NCBI RefSeq assembly: GCF_900100945.1
Contig: NZ_FNCG01000008.1
Coordinates: 62,001-126,000 of the forward strand
Reading direction: 5' to 3'
DNA from: Mucilaginibacter gossypii
GTDB taxonomy: Bacteria > Bacteroidota > Bacteroidia > Sphingobacteriales > Sphingobacteriaceae
Length of the DNA: 64,000 nucleotides
Shown: piece by piece, positions 54,859 through 63,052 of the stretch
How the letters are laid out: every line of letters starts with the position of its first letter
Position numbering within the stretch: the stretch's first letter is position 1
Position numbers and translations under genes: made by a program
Notes under the pieces: model-generated
What the model was told of the DNA's origin: nothing
The model's database searches: none
Seen by the model: only the letters and a program-made list of their open reading frames with translations

Positions 54859-56412
54859 ATGGCCAATTTAACAATCAGCATGAGTAAGATTAGAAAGATT
54901 TTAAGGATGAACAGCCAGGGTCGCAGCACGCGATTTATAGCTGCCCAGATTGATTCATCCCGGAATACCGTAAGAAAGTACCTGGCCGTCCTTAAGAAGA
55001 GCGGCTTTACCTTTGAAGAAGTTAATAGCCTGAATGATAAGGAACTGGAAGACATTTTCGGCAAGACCAGGGAAAACAACCAGCCAAGCAGCCGTATGCA
55101 ATCCATGCTGCGCTGCTTTCCACACGTCGATAAAGAGCTCAAAAAGACCGGTATGAACCGGCAGCTCCTGTGGGAAGCTTATATCAAAGAGTTTCCCGAC
55201 GGCTATAAGTATACCCAGTTTTGCACGTATTACAACCAATGGAAGACCAGGGTCAACCCGACCATGCACATGGATCACAAGGCCGGTGACAAGCTATACG
55301 TCGATTTTGCGGGTGAAAAGATGAGCTATACGGACAAGGAAACCGGCGAAGTCATTGAAGTAGAAGTCTTTGTAGCAATCCTTGGGGCCAGCCAGCTCAC
55401 CTATGTAGAGGCTGTTATGAGCCAGCAAAAGGAAGACTTTATCGCAGCCTGCGAGAATACCCTGCACTTTATCGGCGGCGTTCCTGCCGCCATTGTACCG
55501 GATAACCTGAAGGCGGCTGTAACCAAAAGCAGCCGCTATGAACCAACCCTTAACGAAACATTTGAAGACTTCGCCGACCATTATGGGACTACCATATTAC
55601 CAGCGCGGGCGTACCGCCCGCGTGACAAGGCATTAGTAGAAGGCGCCGTTAAGATCATTTATACCAAGGTATACGCCCCTTTAAACAAGCATATCTACCA
55701 TTCTTTAACAGAACTCAATACGGCGATCTGGCAGGCCCTGGAAGTCCATAACAGCCAGTTGCTCAAGGGGCGTAATTACAGCAGGAAACTACAGTTTGAA
55801 GAGATCGAGCGCCAGACCCTGGCATCATTGCCTGTGCTGCGTTACCAGTTCAAAAAGCACTTCTATGCCAGGGTGATCAAAAACGGCCATGTCAATCTCG
55901 GCCCTGATAAGCACTATTACAGTGTGCCTTACCGCTTTATTGGCAAGCGGGTTAAGCTGTTATATTCCCGTACCATTGTAGAGATCTACTCCAATTATGA
56001 GCGTATCGCTTTGCACTCGCGCGAAAAGAACCCCTACGGGTATACTACCGACAAAGAACATATGGCCAGCGCTCACCGCTTTAAAAGTGACTGGACACCA
56101 GATATGTTCCTGAATTGGGCGGCCTCCATCCATGAAGATGTCAGGCTATATATTCATCAGATACTGGAGCGTAAACAACACCCCGAACAGGCTTACAAGT
56201 CCTGCCTGGGGGTACTTGGCTTTGCAAAAAAAGCAGGGAACGACCGGTTAATAATGGCCTGTCAGCGAGGGCTCAGTTATGGCCTTTATAGCTATAAAAC
56301 GATACAAACCATATTGGAAAACAAGATGGACAACTATGAGGAAAGCATATTTGCCGATGAGCTACCCATGCCTGATCATGGTAATATCCGGGGAAAAGAC
56401 TATTACAAATAA
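54859..56412 (+). CDS. istA: IS21 family transposase IstA
   Basis: The ATG at 54859 (MANLTISMSKIRKILRMNSQ) is preferred over an in-frame TTG at 54835. The 517-residue protein has an N-terminal helix-turn-helix (TRFIAAQIDSSRNTVRKYL) and an integrase-type catalytic core with LYVDFAGEKMS (first Asp), VPDNLKAAVTK (second Asp) and ALVEGAVKIIY (Glu), the DDE triad. A C-terminal beta domain (KHYYSVPYRFIGKRVKLLYS) follows. It cuts and joins the element ends, with IstB as helper. The gene is intact, so the element may still be active. Confidence 0.93.
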   Translation: MANLTISMSKIRKILRMNSQGRSTRFIAAQIDSSRNTVRKYLAVLKKSGFTFEEVNSLNDKELEDIFGKTRENNQPSSRMQSMLRCFPHVDKELKKTGMNRQLLWEAYIKEFPDGYKYTQFCTYYNQWKTRVNPTMHMDHKAGDKLYVDFAGEKMSYTDKETGEVIEVEVFVAILGASQLTYVEAVMSQQKEDFIAACENTLHFIGGVPAAIVPDNLKAAVTKSSRYEPTLNETFEDFADHYGTTILPARAYRPRDKALVEGAVKIIYTKVYAPLNKHIYHSLTELNTAIWQALEVHNSQLLKGRNYSRKLQFEEIERQTLASLPVLRYQFKKHFYARVIKNGHVNLGPDKHYYSVPYRFIGKRVKLLYSRTIVEIYSNYERIALHSREKNPYGYTTDKEHMASAHRFKSDWTPDMFLNWAASIHEDVRLYIHQILERKQHPEQAYKSCLGVLGFAKKAGNDRLIMACQRGLSYGLYSYKTIQTILENKMDNYEESIFADELPMPDHGNIRGKDYYK

Positions 56413-56432
56413 CCATTTAAAACAACAATAAC

Positions 56433-57179
56433 ATGAACACAAGCACCTTAGACAAACTGCGGAAGATGAAGTTCTTCGGCATGTTCCATGCCTTTAAAAG
56501 CAGCATGGAAACCGGTAAAACAAACGATTACACGGCAGATGAACTGCTGGCCCACCTGGTAGATGCAGAATGGGACGACCGGCAGAACAGGCGTATTGAA
56601 CGCACGATCCTATATGCCCGGTTCCGCTATAAAGCTTCAATTGAAGATGTTCACTATCATGCTGACCGAAGTATTGACCGCAACCAGATCATGCGCCTGG
56701 CGGATTGTACGTTTGTTGACCGCTTCGAGAACCTGCTGATCACCGGGAGTACCGGTATCGGTAAAAGCTATATTGCTTCTGCTGTGGGCTACCAGGCCTG
56801 TGTATTGGGCTACAGGGTATTGTACACCAGTACGCCCAAACTATTTGCCAAGCTTAAGATGGCTAAGGCGGACGGCTCCTATATGAAAGAGCTGGCTAAG
56901 ATCGAAAGACAGCAACTGCTCATACTCGACGACTTTGGTATCCAGCCTTTTGATGCACAAAGCAGGGCGGCACTAATGGAGATCATTGAAGACAGGCACG
57001 GAAAGACCTCGCTGATCATTACCTCGCAGCTACCAGTCAGTAAATGGTTTGAAGTGATCGGTGAAAAAACGGTTGCTGATGCGATCCTCGACCGGATCGT
57101 TCATGATGCACACCGTATCGAACTAAAGGGAGAATCTATGAGAAGAAAGCGTAGTATTGAACCGGAAAACAGCCACTAA
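56433..57179 (+). CDS. istB: IS21 family helper ATPase IstB
   Basis: The 248-residue AAA+ protein has Walker A ITGSTGIGKSYIASAVG (about residue 105), Walker B LLILDDFGIQPFD, and the sensor block LIITSQLPVSKWFEVIGE. IstB is the DnaC-like partner that loads and stimulates IstA. It starts 20 bases after istA. The protein looks complete. Confidence 0.94.
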   Translation: MNTSTLDKLRKMKFFGMFHAFKSSMETGKTNDYTADELLAHLVDAEWDDRQNRRIERTILYARFRYKASIEDVHYHADRSIDRNQIMRLADCTFVDRFENLLITGSTGIGKSYIASAVGYQACVLGYRVLYTSTPKLFAKLKMAKADGSYMKELAKIERQQLLILDDFGIQPFDAQSRAALMEIIEDRHGKTSLIITSQLPVSKWFEVIGEKTVADAILDRIVHDAHRIELKGESMRRKRSIEPENSH

Positions 57180-57297
57180 TGAAATTACCTTTTAAATAAC
57201 TATTTTTGTACGTGCTTTTATAGCATTTGCTGCAACCCAAAAGTCAGCTAACCCCTGGGTCAATTTGGCCCGAAATAGGGTGGTCACTATCTCCATA

Positions 57298-57432
57298 ATA
57301 TACAGCCAGGTAATACATCAGTTCGTCGTAAAAATAATTCCAGTCCGGTTGCATAATCCAGGGATTTATTTCGAAATGACCCGGGACAGGCTTTGTTGAG
57401 CAATAACAGCAAAGTGAATATGGTGAACCGGA
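57298..57432 (-). pseudogene. minus-strand gene split by the IS21 element
   Basis: A 45-codon open stretch on minus reads GSPYSLCCYCSTKPVPGHFE, then INPWIMQPDWNYFYDELMYY and LAVY, running into the IS end. The other side of the IS continues the frame as GGTWV and a stop at 54681. Removing 54699-57297 exactly restores one continuous frame (LAVY-GGTWV). There is an in-frame stop (TAA at 57433) and no start, so the 5' part had decayed or is frameshifted. The gene ended about 85 bases upstream of recD on the same strand. The family is unknown. Confidence 0.45.
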
Positions 57433-57652
57433 TTAAGTTAGGCCAATATACAAATAATATGTATTGATTTACAAAGGAATATCTTTATTAAATAAGGAAA
57501 AATACTTCTTTTATGAGTTTGTCTGATAGCCACCACTAAAATAATTCTTTCCCACCTCCTGTCCTGCCTTGTGACCTAAAAATTCCGCATCCCCCAACCT
57601 TTGTCCTGTCGCCTGGCGAACCGTGCCGGCAAGACAAGCGAAGGTTATTTGA
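57433..57652. other. intergenic sequence, no gene seen
   Basis: This stretch joins the IS-interrupted remnant to the frameshifted UPF0489 gene. I found no frame with coding character on either strand. It is AT-rich at first and GC-rich from about 57590. Confidence 0.4.
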
Positions 57653-58370
57653 CGTACAGGGACGAAACATTATCCGCCTAAACACCGGAAATTTTGCGAA
57701 GCATTAGCGAAAGCGCATTGGCAGCCGAGAGGCCGTATCGTAGGATACGGCCGGGCGCGGAAAGCTATGGTTATTCGACAACCATTTATGCGCCTACTGG
57801 TGCTGGAGCCAGCTGGATCTTTCCGGCCGGTTTGATCTGCTGCACCTCGACCGGTACTACGACCTAGCAAAATATGTCCCAGGCGATGCCGAGCTGCTGA
57901 AGTTTGACTGCAAGACTACACCCCTGGCGAAGCTGACCGGGATCAGGAAAAAGACGAGTATGGGCGACCTGCAAATTTTGCGCTGGGACAACTATATCAA
58001 CCTATTCCTTGAGAAAACCCCGGTCATTGCATTTGCTTACTTCATCACACAAAAGGACGGCGACCTGAATTTTAAGCCGGAGCACCGGGAGATAGAGTTC
58101 TACGACCTCTTTGAGCTGGAAATTAACGGGACGGATAAATGGATCATCAACGTAGATATCGACTATTTCTTCACCAAACCGGACGGACAAAACCCCATCC
58201 GGCTTTATTCCGATGAGTTCATTCACGCATTCGGCCGGTGGCTCAGCAAAAAGGAAGCCGCCGCGGCGCAAATCACGATATGTCTAAGCCCGGAATGCTG
58301 CGGGGGATGGCTGAACGCTATCAAAGTCGCCAATATCCTGGGGGAACATCTTGACTTTCATTTATCCTGA
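57653..58370 (+). pseudogene. UPF0489 (arginase-fold, peptide-arginase-like) gene with a frameshift
   Basis: The last 209 codons (57744-58370) are open and read like UPF0489/PF12640: NHLCAYWCWSQ near the start, LLHLDRYYDLAKYV (arginase metal-site region) and IINVDIDYFFTKPDG (second metal site). The family includes peptide arginases that turn arginine into ornithine. Upstream, 57653-57775 is open in another frame and ends ARKAMVI. Removing a single C near 57776 joins the two as MVI-DNHLCAYW. The usual DxHxD is DxYxD here, so a metal ligand is missing. I read it as inactive. A shorter intact protein starting at 57960 (MGDLQILRWDNYI) would lack the first site. Confidence 0.6.
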
Positions 58371-58386
58371 AGCTGACCATCCTTAA

Positions 58387-59031
58387 TTATTCAGCCTGTT
58401 CGGCCTGTGTTTCAGCCATCGCCGCAAATGAAAACAATAAATGGTATACATGGATCGTCGTAGAATCCGTTCGCGTATGGGAACTTTGGAAACTCGCCGG
58501 CAGCCCGGCGAAGGTACCTGTACTGAACGGCGTGGATAGGTGGTCATGATTTTTGACCTTGGCCTTCAGGCCTTTCAGGATGTCATCGTCCCTGTCGTTG
58601 ATGACAAAACCGATCATGCCCGCAAATTCGTCGCCCTTGGCGTAGTGATGCTTAATAAAGCGCGACAGTCCCTCCTCGAAATACAGGTTATCGGCATATT
58701 TAAGCCGTTTGCATTCTATAATGAACTCACAACCGCTGATCTTAAAAGAAATATCAGCCCTGGCCAGTTTAAGCTCCGGCGTAAATTTCCAGTTCTCCCA
58801 GTCAAGATACATCAGCCGCTGGTCGAGCCAGTCCTTCAGCTTTGAAGGGGTCTGGTAAAGGTCCGCCATAAATCGGTCGCGTATTTCGTTCTCAGTCGTG
58901 ATCGTGTGTGCGATCCGCGTATAGCTGTCAATAAGGGAGCTCAGGTACAGGTTCTCGATCAGGTCCTGTTTCGAAGAATAGCCAAAATATCCAATGTTAG
59001 CTTTGATAAAATCGGCTGCAGAAGACATCAT
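58387..59031 (-). CDS. PD-(D/E)xK-type nuclease-like partner of the methyltransferase
   Basis: The 214-residue protein has a helical N terminus, then KLARADISFKI (Asp about residue 90) and EFIIECKRLKYAD (Glu-x-Lys about 103), the spaced Asp/Glu-x-Lys of restriction-type nucleases. It starts 3 bases after the stop of the methyltransferase gene, so the two are one unit. The combination suggests that it is the cleavage subunit. No family name comes to mind, and the nuclease call rests on these motifs. It ends convergent with the UPF0489 pseudogene. Confidence 0.6.
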   Translation of the reverse strand: MMSSAADFIKANIGYFGYSSKQDLIENLYLSSLIDSYTRIAHTITTENEIRDRFMADLYQTPSKLKDWLDQRLMYLDWENWKFTPELKLARADISFKISGCEFIIECKRLKYADNLYFEEGLSRFIKHHYAKGDEFAGMIGFVINDRDDDILKGLKAKVKNHDHLSTPFSTGTFAGLPASFQSSHTRTDSTTIHVYHLLFSFAAMAETQAEQAE

Positions 59032-59034
59032 CCG

Positions 59035-61959
59035 TTAGGCTAAGTGTTTAATAAATTGCTCGATTTCTTCCTTGGCATCAACGATCGCCTGTCTGACGGT
59101 CCAATCCTTAAACTGATTGCTTTTGATGATGTAAAACTTGTCCTTTTCATACAGCTTCACTTTATCTTCTTCCAGGATCTTCAGCGCATCCGCCTTTTTG
59201 AGCTGCCCGTTCTTGACAAAATTGATGATATGGCGGTCGTCCCCCCGCTCAAATTTGCCGCATTGATCGTTGGATGTGATGCGCAGGCAGATCACCGAAC
59301 CCATGTTAAGTGAAATATTGTAGGTCGCCGCCAGGCCGTGCTGCGGCGCAAGTACCAGTGAAAACGCCTTGGCGAAAGCATCAAAGTAATCGCTCATGTT
59401 CTGACCCGTCACCAGGCTGGACGGAGGCGCGGCGTGGTCGACATTGACCTGATAAAATTCTTTGATGACCTCTTTTTCATAATCCAGCAAGCCGTAGTGG
59501 GCAAAAACGATATCATTCAACAACTGCGATTCATTATGGAAAGAATCCCCCGCTTTTAAACGGGACTGTATTTTTAATACAAGGTCACGTAGTTGTTGCT
59601 TGATACTGTCATCTTTGAGCACCTTTATAGGCAGTTTTTCAAGATCGATGTTTCGAAGGGTGTCCCTCTTTCCTTCGCCCTTGCCCCATTGTATGGATAG
59701 TTGATAAAACAAAAATCCAATAAGCTGGGAATTGATAATAGCCAGGTAGGGCAGGTAGTCGTCAATGTAGCCGTCCCGGTCTGCAAACTTGATCGCTAAA
59801 ATATTATCCTTATGGACAATGTTGTCGCTCACAATCGCACCGCGGAAAAGCATGGCGTCGGACTTTAAAGGCCTGACAGGTACGATGATGCGGTTGCCTT
59901 CAAATATGTCCGCTTCACGCCTCCGGTGCAGTCCCTGGTTCCAGTTGAAATCTTCCAGTCCGTTTGGAGAGACGCTCTCAAATTGCCCGAAATTCTGTGG
60001 TTCTACCAATTTTCTCCAAATAGGATCTCCGAGAGAAGCCATGTTGGACTTTGGCTGGAAACCGGTTCTGGCCTCAATCACCAGATCATTTTGTGGAAGT
60101 AGCTTCTTAATGACATCAAGGCCATCCATATCACTGTTTACCAAGACTTTCCAAATTCTGTCATCTTCCATCAATTCCTGTTGCTTAACAGAAAATATGT
60201 CTCTACTGGTAAAATGGATCAATTCGAACTTTTCGGAAAAATTAGAAAGCTTGGGCGAACAATATGCAACATGGTTATCGGACTCCGTACCTTTTGCACG
60301 CTCCACCATAACGATTACTGCGCAAGGCTCACTGGCTCCTAGTTCGATCGTTTCGCCATTGACAGACCCAATAGGTTTCTTTTTAAACAGTATCTTGTTA
60401 TAGTGGGAAAGTTCATAAAACTTTTCAATGCCATAGTTACTGAGGAGGTCCGCCCGGAACCTGCTGGCGTTGTCGTTCAGGAATATAGAGTTTTTTACTA
60501 CGGCAACTATCCTCGTACCTGCATTTGACCATCTCCGGAACCCAAGCAGGAAAGCTTGCGAACGTTCAAAGTCGGAAACACTGGCGTAAATGGCATTACC
60601 CTTTCCTTTATTCGAGATCATCTTCCGTTCCTTACGGATCTCTACCGCCTCCTGTTCGTCCAGAACGTCTTCCTCTTTGGGAACAGAACCCCAGGGAGGA
60701 TTTGATACAATATATTCAAAGGTCATGCCCGGAAATATTTCGTCGGTAATTGCATTGCCGTGGATCAAAGTTTTGCCGATGAGGCTTGGGAGGATCGGAT
60801 GGGCGTGTTTGATCTCATGCCTTATGAATTCCGGGTCTTCCGTTTCAAGCAAAGCGAGGTAAAGGCTGAACGCCGTGATCTGCAGCGCCTTCCGGTCGAC
60901 GTCAATACCATACAATTGGTTCTCTAAAATAAATTTCTTTTCGTCAAACGTGAGGGACCTGCCGAAAGATGCCTGGATGCTCTTAAAACATTCGACCAGG
61001 AATGCGCCGGAGCCCACTGCGGCATCCAGGCACTTGGCTGATGATAAGCCGCCTTTGTTTTCACTGTCGAATACCTGCCTGAGCATAAACTCTACAAGAA
61101 AAGACGGCGTATAATAAATGCCTTTGCGCCTCTTACTGTTATCCTTTAGAAAAGCTTCATAAACATGGCTGATCAACTGTATCGGGATACGGTCGAACTG
61201 GTAAGGAAAAAGAAAATGCTGCCCGCTGCGATAATCCGTTTCGAAAAACAAGGCCAACTGTGTTAGGTAACGCTTCAACAGGTCGCCCGCCTTGAAGTCG
61301 TCATATTTAAAGACATCGCCGTTTATCTTCTTAATTTCATCAAAGGCGCCGATCAGCCGTTGCGGGTCGCCGGACTTTAATATGCTCAGCAGATAGTCAG
61401 CCTCAAAAATACCGCGGTCTTCCAGATATTTAATAAATATACAACGCAGGATAAGCAGATGCACCACCTCCTCGTTCGTATCATTGATCAGGTCCGTCTT
61501 GAGTTGCAATAAGTTTAGCAACAGATCTTTGTCTACTTCCTGTCCCTTGCGCTGATTTTTGCTGACAAAGTCAAAGAAGAATGCCGAATCAATATATTGT
61601 TTTGATATCTCCGACGGCGCAATCCCCTCGAATCCGATCGAATTGACCCCATAATCGAAGCTCTTCAGGCAAACCGAATTTTTTAACGGCCGGCCGGCCT
61701 CCGGCTTTTCCTTGACATTGATGATATACGAATACTCGCCGGTAACCGCTATAAAAACGTTGTCCCGGTTGCGGTTCCATAGGGATTTATGTTCCCTATA
61801 GATATCGTCTTTGGTTGGGGTCAGGATATATTTTACAGAAAGGCGGTCTGCCGTATCGACTTTGTATTCAAAGGTCGTTTCATCCAGGGTACCCGTCGCC
61901 AGGTCCTGCTCCGAGAAGCTCAGATGAGTGAGAAACCTTTGAAAATTTATATCCAGCAT
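59035..61959 (-). CDS. Eco57I-type N6-adenine DNA methyltransferase
   Basis: The 974-residue protein has a long N-terminal region (LRCIFIKYLEDRGIFEADYL) typical of BREX/Type IIG-like methyltransferases. The methyltransferase core follows: RKGIYYTPSFLVEFMLRQV, motif I KCLDAAVGSGAFLVECF (about 312) and motif IV YIVSNPPWGSVP (about 422). The usual DPxxGSG is DAAVGSG here. A C-terminal target-recognition part (IVPVRPLKSDAMLFRGAIV) ends it. It would methylate adenine in a specific site. The separate nuclease gene follows, unlike one-chain Type IIG enzymes. Its promoter lies in 61960-62093. Confidence 0.8.
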   Translation of the reverse strand: MLDINFQRFLTHLSFSEQDLATGTLDETTFEYKVDTADRLSVKYILTPTKDDIYREHKSLWNRNRDNVFIAVTGEYSYIINVKEKPEAGRPLKNSVCLKSFDYGVNSIGFEGIAPSEISKQYIDSAFFFDFVSKNQRKGQEVDKDLLLNLLQLKTDLINDTNEEVVHLLILRCIFIKYLEDRGIFEADYLLSILKSGDPQRLIGAFDEIKKINGDVFKYDDFKAGDLLKRYLTQLALFFETDYRSGQHFLFPYQFDRIPIQLISHVYEAFLKDNSKRRKGIYYTPSFLVEFMLRQVFDSENKGGLSSAKCLDAAVGSGAFLVECFKSIQASFGRSLTFDEKKFILENQLYGIDVDRKALQITAFSLYLALLETEDPEFIRHEIKHAHPILPSLIGKTLIHGNAITDEIFPGMTFEYIVSNPPWGSVPKEEDVLDEQEAVEIRKERKMISNKGKGNAIYASVSDFERSQAFLLGFRRWSNAGTRIVAVVKNSIFLNDNASRFRADLLSNYGIEKFYELSHYNKILFKKKPIGSVNGETIELGASEPCAVIVMVERAKGTESDNHVAYCSPKLSNFSEKFELIHFTSRDIFSVKQQELMEDDRIWKVLVNSDMDGLDVIKKLLPQNDLVIEARTGFQPKSNMASLGDPIWRKLVEPQNFGQFESVSPNGLEDFNWNQGLHRRREADIFEGNRIIVPVRPLKSDAMLFRGAIVSDNIVHKDNILAIKFADRDGYIDDYLPYLAIINSQLIGFLFYQLSIQWGKGEGKRDTLRNIDLEKLPIKVLKDDSIKQQLRDLVLKIQSRLKAGDSFHNESQLLNDIVFAHYGLLDYEKEVIKEFYQVNVDHAAPPSSLVTGQNMSDYFDAFAKAFSLVLAPQHGLAATYNISLNMGSVICLRITSNDQCGKFERGDDRHIINFVKNGQLKKADALKILEEDKVKLYEKDKFYIIKSNQFKDWTVRQAIVDAKEEIEQFIKHLA

Positions 61960-62093
61960 CTTATTCTTTTGTTTAGCTAGCCCTGTACATTAAATGTATC
62001 AAAAATCGGGGCAAACCTAATTATTAATTGTTAACATGTCTACATTACCGCAATTTTACGGTATACATCACCTTTGCGAATGTCGTCTTTCGC

Positions 62094-62879
62094 CTACCGC
62101 AATTCAAGTTGCCGTCGCATCTCGCCGAGCATGGATTTGATCTCGTCGAGGTCGGTTCCTCTTTCCGGGATCTCCTGGCTGATAAAACGGTCATATTCCC
62201 ATATTTCCAGCACCTCCGTCATCTTTACCTCGTAAGGTATATATCGGGCATTTTCCGACATCAGCAGCAGCCTGTTATTCTTTAACACCGTCACCTTTTT
62301 AAAAACGAATTCCATCTCGCTGTTTAATATCAAGATACAGCGGGTATCCGCTTTGATCGACAACCAGTCGGTAACATACGATGCCAGCACAATACTCCCT
62401 TCCGGTATAGGCAGCATAGAATCGCCGGTTGTAGGAAACATTCTGAATGTTCTTCCCTTTGGCAGATCGGGAAAACTGAATTTGGGAAGGCTTGCCAGGT
62501 ATTCCGGATCACGGTGGCCTGCGCGATAGCCGGCCTTCGCCTTGACCGGAACAAATTCTACATTTTCTTCGTTTTGCGGGTTAACGGTAATTGCCAGTAC
62601 GCGCAGGTCATGGCCAGTAGGCTGCCCTGCACCCGCCGCAGTGAGCGATTGCAATTCGTTTTCACTTAATGTATCCAACCTGATCTTCAAAAGGGGATCG
62701 ATCGGTATCTCAAAAAATTCGGAGACCGTCACTAGGTCCGCGGCGGTAGGGTTCACCGTCCGGCCGTTTTCGTGCGCATTCAATTTTACACGGCTGATCG
62801 CCAATGAAGCGGCGAGCGCATCCTGGCTCAGGTTGCGCTGCTTGCGTAGAAAACAAATATTCTCACCCCAGTGGTTCAT
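62094..62879 (-). CDS. XRE/S24 (CI/LexA-like) transcriptional repressor
   Basis: The 261-residue protein has an N-terminal XRE helix-turn-helix (LRKQRNLSQDALAASLAISR, residues 10-29, then NAHENGRTVNPTAADLV) and a C-terminal S24 domain with the Ser motif TTGDSMLPIPEGSIVLASYV (Ser about 156) and the Lys region EFVFKKVTVLKNN (about 196). S24 repressors can cleave themselves when DNA damage activates RecA. A double palindrome lies immediately before its start and is the probable operator. It may control the nuclease/methyltransferase genes downstream and the divergent PIN gene. Confidence 0.82.
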   Translation of the reverse strand: MNHWGENICFLRKQRNLSQDALAASLAISRVKLNAHENGRTVNPTAADLVTVSEFFEIPIDPLLKIRLDTLSENELQSLTAAGAGQPTGHDLRVLAITVNPQNEENVEFVPVKAKAGYRAGHRDPEYLASLPKFSFPDLPKGRTFRMFPTTGDSMLPIPEGSIVLASYVTDWLSIKADTRCILILNSEMEFVFKKVTVLKNNRLLLMSENARYIPYEVKMTEVLEIWEYDRFISQEIPERGTDLDEIKSMLGEMRRQLELR

Positions 62880-62883
62880 TTGA

Positions 62884-62926
62884 TTGATACTAATAATATC
62901 AATTAAATTGATATTATTAGTATCAA
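62884..62926. promoter_or_regulatory. double operator: perfect 21-bp palindrome next to the S24 repressor
   Basis: The sequence is a perfect inverted repeat of 21+21 bases around one A. Each half is itself a site TTGATA-N7-TATCAA (62884-62902 and 62908-62926), centres 24 bases apart. The block begins 4 bases before the repressor ATG and lies 127 bases before the divergent PIN gene, ideal for autorepression. Confidence 0.75.
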
Positions 62927-63052
62927 AGTTGCATAATATTTCTGACCCTGGAAAGGATTTGTGAAAATATATTATTGCGGTATATAGCTATGAATGTATA
63001 TCAAAGCATGCGCCTGACGATCATTTGCTATCTTTAACGTTTAATATTCCAG

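Larger units (their letters stand above)
54699..57297 (+). mobile_element. IS21-family insertion sequence
   Basis: The element carries istA and istB in the usual order. Outer ends are inferred from TATGGAGAT at 54699-54707, which reappears inverted as ATCTCCATA at 57289-57297. Inside these, a longer imperfect inverted repeat is visible (54718-54749 against 57256-57287, about 25 of 32 matching, including TTTCGG and TTGACCCA or CTGACCCA). On the left the motif is repeated three times at 23-24 base steps, as in transposase-binding sites of IS21. No clear target duplication is seen, so the exact ends could differ by a few bases. It splits a minus-strand open frame. Confidence 0.8.

Noticed and set aside
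54681..55142. 153-codon open frame on minus across the IS left end
   Set aside because: It is mostly antisense to istA and the IS end; only its last five residues (GGTWV) belong to the interrupted gene.
57670..57870. 66-codon open frame on minus
   Set aside because: It is antisense to the UPF0489 pseudogene, and the sense frame has family motifs.
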